From assembly GCF_016862995.1 (NCBI RefSeq), contig NZ_BOOA01000014.1, forward strand, positions 1 through 64,000: a DNA stretch of 64,000 nt, given 5' to 3'. The translations under genes were made by a program, and so were the position numbers. The notes beneath the pieces are model-generated. The model was not told the origin of the DNA and searched no databases. It worked only from the letters and a program-made list of their open reading frames with translations. The DNA is from Acrocarpospora phusangensis. GTDB lineage: Bacteria > Actinomycetota > Actinomycetes > Streptosporangiales > Streptosporangiaceae. Positions 40,677-49,131 of the stretch are shown here, piece after piece. Position 1 is the first letter of the stretch, and every line of letters begins with the position of its first letter.

Positions 40677-40967
40677 CTACACGGTCGCGTCGATGCGTTT
40701 CGCGAGGTCGATGTCCGCCGCGGTGATGCTTCCGGTGGTGTGCGTCCAGAGCCGTAGCGTCACCTGGTTGTAGCGGACGTCGATATCCGGGTGGTGGTCC
40801 ACCTTTTCCGCGATCAGTCCGACGCGGACGACCCATCCGAGCGCAGCCCCGAAGTCAGGGTGGGCCACCGTGCGGACAACGGCGTCGCCCTCCCTCGCCC
40901 ATTCCGGCAGTTCGGCGAGTGCTGCAGTGATCTCGGCCTCGGAGAGCCTGACACGGGGCGTTGTCAT
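40677..40967 (-). CDS. Pterin-4-alpha-carbinolamine dehydratase
   Basis: A 96-residue protein of the PCD/DCoH family, which dehydrates 4a-hydroxytetrahydropterin during pterin recycling. The active-site signature is clear: EKVDHHPDIDVRYNQVTLRL then WTHTTGSITAADIDLAKRID. Length equals the usual family length. There is no aromatic amino-acid hydroxylase nearby, so it may serve a general pterin role. It is flanked by decayed sequence on one side and a 299-bp gap on the other. Confidence 0.9.
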   Translation of the reverse strand: MTTPRVRLSEAEITAALAELPEWAREGDAVVRTVAHPDFGAALGWVVRVGLIAEKVDHHPDIDVRYNQVTLRLWTHTTGSITAADIDLAKRIDATV

Positions 40968-41266
40968 GGCCGCATCATATGATCGCAGCCGTTCGGTGAG
41001 CAGGTCGTAGCACGAGGCGCAGGTGCACCCGCACGGAACTGACCGGCACAGGACATTGTGGAATCGGAACAGAACCGCCGCGATCGGCGGGCCATCAGAA
41101 ACATTTACTCATATTACGCACATTCTCGGCAACTAGCCCGATTCCGCACCAATTCGGAAAGCCGGGGCGGTCCGTCTTTGCTTTGTTCAGCAATTCCGGA
41201 GCTGATTTTTCCTGATCATCTTTATGGACCCAAGTGGCGGCCAACAGGTGGCTCTAACTTAGAGTC

Positions 41267-42049
41267 ATGAAGCGAAACCCCTACGTGGCACGCCAGCGAT
41301 CACGCCTCACGTATCAGCTGACTTACGCCCTGCGTCATCCGGACAAGGTCTGGCCGCACCTGAGACGGCTGACCCGTGACGCGAGGTTGCGGGCCACGAC
41401 TCGGGATCATGTTTCCTACTACCGCGAGGTCATGCGCGCCGACATCGAGGAGATGAGCGCGGACGGCGCCATCGGCAGCCACCGACAGAAGAGTTGGCTC
41501 CGGGTGGGAAAGATGCAGTTCGACTACCTGGTGGGGCACGGGCTCACCCCACAAGATCGGGTCCTGGACATCGGCTGCGGCAACCTGCGACTCGGCTGGC
41601 GGCTTATCGGATATCTCCAGCCTGGTCACTACTACGGCGTCGACATCTCGCCGGAGATCCTGCTAGCGGCCGCGGAAACCCTCGCGCAGCAGGGGTTGCA
41701 GTCCAAGCTGCCCCATCTGAGCCTGGTGAAGGACCTCACCTTCGCTGCTCTTCCCGACGCGCACTTCACGGTGGTACATGCGCACAGCGTTTTCTCCCAC
41801 AGCCCGATCGAGGTGATCGACGAATGTCTTCGCCACGTCGGCCGGATCCTTCATCCGGCGGGCTTCTTCGACTTCACCTTCGATCGCACCGAAAAGGCCG
41901 AACATCATGTGCTGCGCGAGGACTTCTACTACCAAACCGAAACGCTGGTGAGCCTCGCCAACCGATACGGCCTCCGGGCCGAGTTCATGGACGACTGGGA
42001 ACAGTCCCAGCACAAGCAGTCCAAATTGCGTATCACTCATGGCCGGTGA
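41267..42049 (+). CDS. Class I SAM-dependent methyltransferase
   Basis: A 260-residue protein. The SAM-binding motif I is DRVLDIGCGNLRLGWRLIGY, followed by YYGVDISPEIL and, further on, FTVVHAHSVFSHSPIEVIDE. The N-terminal 80 residues are basic and helical (TYQLTYALRHPDKVWPHLRR), reminiscent of glycan- or secondary-metabolite-associated methyltransferases. The preceding 299-bp gap is noticeably AT-richer than average, with no other gene. The gene stands alone, so the substrate cannot be guessed. Confidence 0.8.
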   Translation: MKRNPYVARQRSRLTYQLTYALRHPDKVWPHLRRLTRDARLRATTRDHVSYYREVMRADIEEMSADGAIGSHRQKSWLRVGKMQFDYLVGHGLTPQDRVLDIGCGNLRLGWRLIGYLQPGHYYGVDISPEILLAAAETLAQQGLQSKLPHLSLVKDLTFAALPDAHFTVVHAHSVFSHSPIEVIDECLRHVGRILHPAGFFDFTFDRTEKAEHHVLREDFYYQTETLVSLANRYGLRAEFMDDWEQSQHKQSKLRITHGR

Positions 42050-42339
42050 TCGCACTTCTGATGGAGACGGTCCCGTGGGGCCGGCAAGCCATCCGACCCG
42101 GCTAAGAGTGATCCGAAAATCGGTCGATCAGTGGGCAGGCGGCCAGCGAACCCCGGCCCTGCTGTGTGGGGCTGTCTTCTGCTCTACGCAGTAAATCTCG
42201 GGTGGTTGCTCGGTTCTCAGTTCACCGCCTTTGCGCGAGGGCCCAGCGCGCTCCCCAACGGCAGCACGGTCGAGGACGAGGAGATCGGATTCGCTGACCG
42301 GTTTCGCCTGGACCTGCCGGTAACCGGACGTTAGCGCCG

Positions 42340-42600
42340 TGCGCGCGGACACGATCACCTGGACGCGGGCGGGCGTCACCTACACCGCCACCGTCATCGG
42401 CACCCACAGCTCCAAGTCGTCCACTACCGGGCGGAGGGCACAGCTACCGCGCCGACCGGGGAAGGGCCGGATGAGTCGGCTCGAAGCGTCGTGGTTGACC
42501 TGCTCGGCGCTTCGATCGATGACCGGCCGGGCTACTTTGAGGAACTGCTGACGCGTGCCGTCGCTGTGCGGGGCGCGTCGGCGCGTGCGGCCTGTCGCTG
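42340..42600 (+). pseudogene. Decayed small gene of unknown family in a 737-bp intergenic region
   Basis: A frame from GTG 42340 (RADTITWTRAGVTYTATVIG) has coding character until about 42410. The coding signal then continues in another frame: VVHYRAEGTATAPTGEG, SARSVVVDLLGASIDDRPGY and FEELLTRAV. One indel near 42412 would join them. No family is recognised. The rest of 42050-42786 shows no convincing gene. A 67-codon frame at 42131-42334 is weak. Confidence 0.4.
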
Positions 42601-42786
42601 CTCATCCGGCTTTGCCGTGGGACTCGTCGCCGGGCCCCGGAACCCGGCTTTCGGCGTTCAGAAATCGGGATTCAGGCTGGTGAGTAACCGGCAGTGGAAG
42701 GGTCGGTGAATTGGGTCGTCTTGAGTTGCCGGGTGTGGAGGGAGCACAGCAGGGTTGGGTAACGACCGCCGTTCCTCCTGACGGAA

Positions 42787-43944
42787 GTGCTTGCCGTGCG
42801 TCTCGTGGCCTTCCTCGCCGCCCTTGTTGCCGCCCTCCTCGTCGCCGCTCCGGCGCGGGCGCACGTCCGCGCGACCTCGGTCGCGGTCGACCTGCGCAGC
42901 CAGGGCGACGGCGTCACGGCCGTCGTCGACGTGGAGTACGACGTCCTCGGCCGGCTGCTGAGTCTCGACGGTGTCCTGAGCCCGGACGCGGTCGGCGCGG
43001 ACGGCGTGGACGGCGCGGACGGCGCGGAAGCCGAGGTGCCGACCGAGGTGCGGCGCAGGTCGCTGGACGCGCACGCGAGCGAGGTGGCGGCATACGTCGG
43101 CGGGCGGTTGCGGTTGAGCCGGAGTTCGATCGGGTGCACCGCCGGGGACGACGCCCGTGTCGAACTCGCCGACTCCGGCGCGGTGCGGGTCGCGCTCGCC
43201 TACGAGTGCCCGGCGTCCGGCGCGCTCACCGTACGCAGCGACATCTTCCGCGCCTCGGACGGCGTCGTCGACGACACCAAGACGATGGTGGCCTACGACA
43301 TCGACGGCAGCCGCGGTTCGACGTTGCTCGACACCGACCGCACCAGCGCCACGGTGGGGGACACCGACCTGCTCAGCGAGATCCCGCGGTTCGCCTGGCT
43401 CGGGGCGGAGCACCTGCTCTTCGGGTTCGACCACGTGCTGTTCCTGCTGGCGCTGCTGCTGGGCGCGAGGCGGCTGCGTGACGTCGTCGAGGTGGCCACG
43501 GCCTTCACGGTCGCGCACTCGGTGACGCTGGTGCTGGCCGCGATCGGCTGGGTCAGCCTGCCCGGGTGGATCGTCGAGCCGCTCATCGCGCTGTCGATCG
43601 CGTTCGTCGCGCTCGACAACCTGCTCTCGCCGAGGACGAGCCACCGGCTGCCCGTGGTCTTCGGGTTCGGGCTGCTGCACGGGCTCGGCTTCGCGGGCGC
43701 GCTCAGCGTCGACGGGCCGCTGTCGGCCTCGACGCTGGTCGACCTGGTCTCCTTCAACGTCGGCATCGAACTCGCCCAGCTGGCGATCATCGCGCTCACC
43801 TTCCCGGCGCTGCTGTTCCTGCGGAGGGCCGCGACCACGCCGCCCGCCGCCCGCGCCCTCACGCTCGGCACCGTCGCGGCGGCCGTCGCCGTCGCCGGTG
43901 CCGGTCTGGTCTGGTTCGCGGAACGTTCCCCGCTCCTGACCTGA
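42787..43944 (+). CDS. HupE/UreJ-family membrane protein
   Basis: A 385-residue protein with a signal peptide (MLAVRLVAFLAALVAALLVA, ending near ARAH), an extracytoplasmic beta-rich domain (about 27-200) and a C-terminal membrane domain of about seven helices. The HupE/UreJ-type signature is seen in FGFDHVLFLLALLLGARRL, AFTVAHSVTLVLAA and GFGLLHGLGFAGAL. Conserved His and Asp in the helices fit a Ni/Co transport role described for HupE/UreJ relatives. The gene starts at GTG and is followed 31 bp later by the giant phosphoesterase gene, with which it is probably cotranscribed. Confidence 0.8.
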   Translation: MLAVRLVAFLAALVAALLVAAPARAHVRATSVAVDLRSQGDGVTAVVDVEYDVLGRLLSLDGVLSPDAVGADGVDGADGAEAEVPTEVRRRSLDAHASEVAAYVGGRLRLSRSSIGCTAGDDARVELADSGAVRVALAYECPASGALTVRSDIFRASDGVVDDTKTMVAYDIDGSRGSTLLDTDRTSATVGDTDLLSEIPRFAWLGAEHLLFGFDHVLFLLALLLGARRLRDVVEVATAFTVAHSVTLVLAAIGWVSLPGWIVEPLIALSIAFVALDNLLSPRTSHRLPVVFGFGLLHGLGFAGALSVDGPLSASTLVDLVSFNVGIELAQLAIIALTFPALLFLRRAATTPPAARALTLGTVAAAVAVAGAGLVWFAERSPLLT

Positions 43945-43975
43945 GATCCACCTCTCCCCACCCCGAAGGATCCCG

Positions 43976-46900
43976 ATGTCCGCCTTAACATGGACGCGCG
44001 CGCGCCTGCGCGTCGTCCTGTACACCACCACGCTGGGGCTCGCCGTCAGTGTCGTGGCGGGCCCGCTCACGTCGTACGCGGCGAACGCCATCGACCCGCC
44101 CGAGGCCACCGTCAGCGGCGTCGTGTACGTCGACGCCAACGCCGACGGCCAGCGCAACCCCGGCGAGGCCGGCCTGGCCCGCGTGCGCGTCTCCGACGGC
44201 ACGGTCGCCACCACGACCGCCGCCGACGGCTCCTACTCTCTGACGATCTCCACCGACCGTCGCAAGACGGACATCGTCTGGGCCGGTCAGCCGCGGGGCT
44301 ACCGGTTCGGCCTGGACCAGTACAAGGAGCCGAGGTTCTGGGCGAACCTCGGCGAACTCGCCGACGACGCCACGCCGACCGCTAACTTCGCGCTCATCCG
44401 TGACAGCGTCTCCGACGGCGACACCTTCTCCTGGGCCAACATCGCCGACCCGCACGTCAACGCACAGCTGCCCGACCAGATCCGCGAGATCAACTCCACC
44501 GGCACCGACCTGCGCTTCATCGCGGTCAGCGGCGACCTCACCAACGACGCCAGCCAGGGGCAGTTCGACACGTATCGCCGCGGCACCCAGCAGTCGGCCG
44601 TCGGCGTGTGGCCGGCCGTCGGCAACCACGAGTACGCGAGCGGGTCGGCGTACGCGGACAGGATCGACAACTACCGCAAGAACGTCGGTCCGGAGTGGTA
44701 CTCGTTCAACTACGGCAACCGGCACTTCGTGGTGCTCGAGAACAACGGTTCGGCGCCGTTCGACGAGGAGCTGAACTGGCTCAAGGACGACCTCGCCGCG
44801 AGTGTCCCGCTCGACGACGACCCGGCCAACGACATCGAGGTCGTCGTCCTCACCCACCAGCCGATGAACGTCCCGTTCGGCTCGCCGTCGACGTACGACG
44901 CCTTCGGCGACGTGCTGGAGCAGTACAAGGCGCAGCTGATCCTGGTCGGCCACGAGCACTCCAACCACGTCGAGAACAAGTCGGCGTTCGCCTCGACCGC
45001 CAAGCACATCCAGACCGTGTCGAGCTCGTACACGATCGACAACGCGCCCCGCGGCTTCCGCTACATCCACATGGCGGGCCCGGGCTTCGACAACCCGTTC
45101 CGGATGTACGGCGAGAACGAGCACATCACCATCGTCAACCCCGCGCCGGGCTCGAAGGTGCCGGCCGCGGGAATGCCGGACGTGCAGATCAACGCGTACG
45201 ACACCGGCGACGAGGTCGTCTCGGCGCGCTTCCAGATCGCCGGCGACAAGAACTGGCGGCCGCTGTACCGCAGCGGTGAGTTCACCTGGCGGGGCAACCT
45301 GCCCAACAGCCAGCAGACGCCCGGTGAGCACAGGATCGACGTGCAGGTGGTCGACGCGGCGGGCAAGACCTGGACCAAGTCGGCGGACTTCACCCTGACC
45401 GACGAGCCGGAGCTGAAGACGGTCGCCGGTGACGACTGGAACCAGCACCACGGCGACCAGTCCCACTCCGGTGTCGCGCCGGCGCAGGAGGCGGGCCGCC
45501 GCCTCGCCTGGAGCTTCCGCACCGAAGGCACCTTCCTCACCGGCTCGCCGGTCATCCACGACGGCGTCGTCTACGCGGGCACCCGCGACGAGAACGGCGA
45601 CGGCAACAGCCGGATCCACGCCGTCCGGCTCAGGAACGGCAGGGAGCTGTGGAACGTCGAGGTGCCGCAGTCGATCCACGGCAGCCTCGCCTACGGTGAC
45701 GGCCTGATCTTCGCGCCGACCCTCGGCTCGGAGCTCTACGCCGTCGACGCGGAGACCGGCGAGCTGCGCTGGAAGGCCGTGCCCGAGCAGGCGCCGGCCC
45801 CGAACAACCAGCGCACCTACGGCTACTACTCGCCGGCCGTCTCCGGCCACACGGTGCTCTGGCCGTACCAGACGCGCTTCGGCATCGGCAGCCAGGGCGT
45901 CCTCAAGGCGCTCGACACGCGTACGGGACAGCAGATCTGGGCTTCTCCGATGTCGGGCGCGACCATGAGCGACGGCACGCCCGCCGTCATGGACGGTACC
46001 GTGTACGTCGGCAACGAGACCGCCGACCGCGTACTCGCGTACGACCTGGCCACCGGAGCCCGCAAGTGGACCGGAGCCGAGGCGCTCGGCAGCTGGCAGG
46101 ACGGCGTGCCGACCGCGGCCGAGGGCAAGGTCTTCATCGGCGCCAGCAACGGCATGGTCGCGCGTGACGCCAAGACCGGCGCGACGCTGTGGACGTACAA
46201 CAGTCCGCGCTCCTCGCTCGTCTCGAGCGGCTCGACCCCGAGCGCCGCGGCCGTCAAGGACGGCGTCGTCTACATGGGCTTCCCGAGCGGCGCCGTCGTC
46301 GCCCTCGACGCCCAGAACGGCAACGTCTTCTGGGAGCGGGTGCTGCCCGGCGACGTCTACCACGGCGGCGTCATGTCCAGCCCGGTCGTGGCCGGAGAGA
46401 CGCTCTTCGTCGGCGCCAACAACGGCAGGTTCTACGCCCTGGCCACCGACACCGGCCAGATCCTGTGGAGCCACGAGATCGGCACCTGGGTGGGCGCAGG
46501 CCCGGCCGTCAGCGGCAACACCGTCGTGGCGGGCGCCTGGGACGGCAACCTGTACGCCTACGTGCCGGGCGGCGAGTCCGCGCAGCGCTGGGCGACCGTG
46601 ACCGGCACGGTCAGCGACCCGGAGACGGGCGCTCCGATCGCCGGCGCGAAGGTCACCGCCGTCGCCGCCGGTCAGGACACCGCGGTGACCAGCACCGACA
46701 CCAAGGGCCACTACCGGCTCGGCCTGCCGGCGTCGACTTGGAGCGTCACGGCGGCCAAGCGCGGCCTGATCGCCGACGACCGCTCGGTGGCCAGCGTCAC
46801 GGTCGGCGCCACGGGCACCGAGAAGGCCGACCTGAAGCTGATCAAGGTGACCCACCCGGTCGCCGGCAAGTCGACGTACGCGCCGGACTACGGCAACGGC

Positions 46901-48694
46901 AGCACGCGCACGGACGTCGTCACGGGCAGGGAGTACTACTACCTGGCCAACGACAAGATCCGGGCGTCCGTGACGCCGTACGCCGCCGGAAACAACGGCG
47001 TCGGCGGCAACAACGGCGTCGGCGGTCTGGGCCAGGGCGCGCTGTCGGACATCATGCTCAACGACGCGAACGGCGCCGAGACCCTCGACTGGGGCGAGAT
47101 GCTGCTGCGCCCGAGCCTCACGCCGCCCGACTCGTGGGAACGGCCGAACGACCAGCTCGACCTGCCCGACCTCGCGGTCTACGGCGCCGCCGTGGTCGGC
47201 AACGGCCAGTACCGGGCGAACCCGGCCATCAAGGCGCAGGTACGCTACGAGACCCTGCCCGACGCTCCGATCGTGAAGATGACGGTCAAGCTGACCAACA
47301 CCGGCACGACGGGCTACCAGGGCTACTTCAACTACATGATCGACCCCGACAGCTCGGTCGACAACGGCCGGATCCCCGGGTTCAGCGGCACCAACCCGGG
47401 TCTGAAGACCTCGGGCTGGACCGGGAACTACGTCTACGTCGGCGCCGACGCGGCCACCACGAACGGCCAGGCCGCCCACGGTCTCGCCTGGGCGCTGGAC
47501 ACGCCGGCCGCGGTCGGCGCGTACGGCTACGTCGAGGGTCTCTACTACGACGCCACGATGGCGCCCGGCGCCACCAAGCAGTTCAGCTTCTACCACCTGA
47601 CCGACTACGCGACCGCCGGTGGCGACCCCACCCGGAACATCGCGAAGTGGGTCGACGAGATCGACCTGCACGACACGACCGTCCCGGACGCCGCTCGCGC
47701 GGCCGGCACGATCACCGCGGGCGGCGCCGCCGTCTCCGGCGCCCGGGTCGCCCTCGAGCAGGCCGGTACGGTGGTCGCCGCCACGAGCACCGACGCCCAG
47801 GGCAAGTACCTCGTCAAAGCCCCGGCAGGTGAGTACGACCTCCGGGTGTCCAAGCTGGGCTACCAGACGGCCACCGGCAAGGTCACCGTGCCGGCGGCGG
47901 GCAGCGGCGTCGCCGACGTCGCGCTGAGCCCGGTCACGGTCGAGGCGAGCTACGGCAAGCAGATCGGCTCGGGTCTGGTCGAGGCGGGCTCCGGCGACGT
48001 CATGCTCGAGAACGACAAGCTCTCGATGGCGATCGCCGACGCCTACAACGATTCGCAGCTCTCCGGCGGCACCCGCGGCAAGCCGGTCGACATCGCCGTC
48101 CGCGGCATGGCCGACCAGTTCGACTGGATCAACCTGCCCTACGTCTCGGCGACCCAGCCGACCGGCGGCAGCGCGTGGGACATCCGGTCGGTGGCGGCGA
48201 CCGAGGTGCAGATCGTCCAGGCGACCGGCGACAAGGCCGTCGTGCGGGTGTCCGGGCCGGTCAACGGCATCACGGGTCTGACGGCGACGACCACGTACAC
48301 GCTGAAGCCGGGCGACGACTTCGCCACGGTCTCGACGGAGTTGAGCAACTCCGGCTCGGCTCCGCTCAATGTGTGGACCGGTGACGCGATGGACCACGAC
48401 GCGGCCGGCCAGGCCAGTGTCATCCCGGGCGCGGGCATCGTGGTGCCGGGCGCGGCGGCGGAGTACGTCCCGGCCAAGCCGTACATCGGCATGACCGGGA
48501 CCGACCCGCAGGTCTTCGGTCTCGTGTACGGCACGCCGGCCAGCGCCTTCGACGTCTACGCCGCGGGCAACTGGGTGATGAGCCGGTTCAATGTCGAGGT
48601 GCCGGCGGGTGGCTCCTACACCCTCACCCGCAAGCTCGTCGTCACGCCGGGCACCGACGCGGTGAGCATTCTCGACGGCGTCTCCGCGCCGTAA
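43976..48694 (+). CDS. Giant secreted calcineurin-like phosphoesterase with PQQ-type beta-propeller and carboxypeptidase-regulatory domains
   Basis: A 1572-residue exported protein. After a signal peptide (to about residue 36), a SdrD B-like domain (VSGVVYVDANADGQRNPGEA) leads into a calcineurin-like phosphoesterase at about 150-400. All metal motifs are visible: ADPH, GDLTND, GNHE, THQP and GHEHSNH. A PQQ-binding-like eight-bladed propeller follows (about 490-870, repeats of the type YAVDAETGELRWK). Next come a carboxypeptidase-regulatory fold (about 880-960), a long beta-rich domain, a second regulatory fold (about 1245-1310) and a C-terminal domain. Substrate unknown; surface phosphate-ester or glycopolymer degradation is conceivable. 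Confidence 0.85.
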   Translation: MSALTWTRARLRVVLYTTTLGLAVSVVAGPLTSYAANAIDPPEATVSGVVYVDANADGQRNPGEAGLARVRVSDGTVATTTAADGSYSLTISTDRRKTDIVWAGQPRGYRFGLDQYKEPRFWANLGELADDATPTANFALIRDSVSDGDTFSWANIADPHVNAQLPDQIREINSTGTDLRFIAVSGDLTNDASQGQFDTYRRGTQQSAVGVWPAVGNHEYASGSAYADRIDNYRKNVGPEWYSFNYGNRHFVVLENNGSAPFDEELNWLKDDLAASVPLDDDPANDIEVVVLTHQPMNVPFGSPSTYDAFGDVLEQYKAQLILVGHEHSNHVENKSAFASTAKHIQTVSSSYTIDNAPRGFRYIHMAGPGFDNPFRMYGENEHITIVNPAPGSKVPAAGMPDVQINAYDTGDEVVSARFQIAGDKNWRPLYRSGEFTWRGNLPNSQQTPGEHRIDVQVVDAAGKTWTKSADFTLTDEPELKTVAGDDWNQHHGDQSHSGVAPAQEAGRRLAWSFRTEGTFLTGSPVIHDGVVYAGTRDENGDGNSRIHAVRLRNGRELWNVEVPQSIHGSLAYGDGLIFAPTLGSELYAVDAETGELRWKAVPEQAPAPNNQRTYGYYSPAVSGHTVLWPYQTRFGIGSQGVLKALDTRTGQQIWASPMSGATMSDGTPAVMDGTVYVGNETADRVLAYDLATGARKWTGAEALGSWQDGVPTAAEGKVFIGASNGMVARDAKTGATLWTYNSPRSSLVSSGSTPSAAAVKDGVVYMGFPSGAVVALDAQNGNVFWERVLPGDVYHGGVMSSPVVAGETLFVGANNGRFYALATDTGQILWSHEIGTWVGAGPAVSGNTVVAGAWDGNLYAYVPGGESAQRWATVTGTVSDPETGAPIAGAKVTAVAAGQDTAVTSTDTKGHYRLGLPASTWSVTAAKRGLIADDRSVASVTVGATGTEKADLKLIKVTHPVAGKSTYAPDYGNGSTRTDVVTGREYYYLANDKIRASVTPYAAGNNGVGGNNGVGGLGQGALSDIMLNDANGAETLDWGEMLLRPSLTPPDSWERPNDQLDLPDLAVYGAAVVGNGQYRANPAIKAQVRYETLPDAPIVKMTVKLTNTGTTGYQGYFNYMIDPDSSVDNGRIPGFSGTNPGLKTSGWTGNYVYVGADAATTNGQAAHGLAWALDTPAAVGAYGYVEGLYYDATMAPGATKQFSFYHLTDYATAGGDPTRNIAKWVDEIDLHDTTVPDAARAAGTITAGGAAVSGARVALEQAGTVVAATSTDAQGKYLVKAPAGEYDLRVSKLGYQTATGKVTVPAAGSGVADVALSPVTVEASYGKQIGSGLVEAGSGDVMLENDKLSMAIADAYNDSQLSGGTRGKPVDIAVRGMADQFDWINLPYVSATQPTGGSAWDIRSVAATEVQIVQATGDKAVVRVSGPVNGITGLTATTTYTLKPGDDFATVSTELSNSGSAPLNVWTGDAMDHDAAGQASVIPGAGIVVPGAAAEYVPAKPYIGMTGTDPQVFGLVYGTPASAFDVYAAGNWVMSRFNVEVPAGGSYTLTRKLVVTPGTDAVSILDGVSAP

Positions 48695-48703
48695 CGCGCG
48701 CCG

Positions 48704-48743
48704 CACAGGGCCGGCCCGGAATCCACCCGGGCCGGCTCCGTGC
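48704..48743 (+). terminator. Strong hairpin terminator after the giant phosphoesterase gene
   Basis: GCCGGCCCGG (48710-48719) and CCGGGCCGGC (48727-48736) form a perfect 10-bp stem around a 7-nt loop. Additional pairs extend it outward (GCAC with GTGC). It begins 9-15 bp after the stop codon. Confidence 0.8.
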
Positions 48744-48837
48744 GTTCGCGGGTCGCGTCAGGGGGACCAAGCACCTTGGGGCTCCTGCCGGACATGCGAT
48801 TTCAACGCTTCCGGCACTGGAGACGTACGCTGATGGC

Positions 48838-49086
48838 GTGGAGTCACTTGATCGGTATGACCATGTCGATTTGTCGCATCCGCCGGTACAGCAAAAAGTC
48901 CGATCAAACCCTGTCGCCGACACCATCGAGGCTGTCCTGTCGTGGCCGCTGACGGCCGGCATGGCGTTGTTGATGGCGTCGTGGAAGTTGTGGCAGACAA
49001 GGGTGCCACCCATCATCAAGATCATTTCCCTGGTCGCCCTGATCCCTCCGGGCCTTCTGCTGGTCTACGTGGCGTTGGCCGGATAG
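48838..49086 (+). CDS. Small membrane protein, unknown
   Basis: An 82-residue product from GTG 48838 (MESLDRYDHVDLSHPPVQQK). It has a polar N-terminus and two hydrophobic segments (about 33-52 and 58-81, IIKIISLVALIPPGLLLVYV). No family is recognised. The absence of a clear ribosome site suggests leaderless translation. Codon pattern and membrane topology support a real gene, but evidence is moderate. Confidence 0.5.
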   Translation: MESLDRYDHVDLSHPPVQQKVRSNPVADTIEAVLSWPLTAGMALLMASWKLWQTRVPPIIKIISLVALIPPGLLLVYVALAG

Positions 49087-49131
49087 CTCTCATCGGCGTT
49101 GCTCAAGAGTCCGGCCTGCGGGGACAGCGAC

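Noticed and set aside
41058-41270. A 70-codon frame before the methyltransferase gene
   Set aside because: Its composition and AT-rich surroundings suggest non-coding DNA or promoter sequence, and it overlaps the methyltransferase start.
42131-42334. A 67-codon frame with a hydrophobic stretch
   Set aside because: It has no ribosome site, no family resemblance and lies in a region of decayed sequence, so it is not listed as a gene.
43985-48706. A 1573-codon open frame on the minus strand covering the whole giant phosphoesterase gene
   Set aside because: It mirrors the plus-strand gene and arises from extreme third-position GC. Its translation is Arg/Val/Gly/Asp-rich low-complexity sequence with no motifs, while the plus strand shows clear enzymatic motifs.
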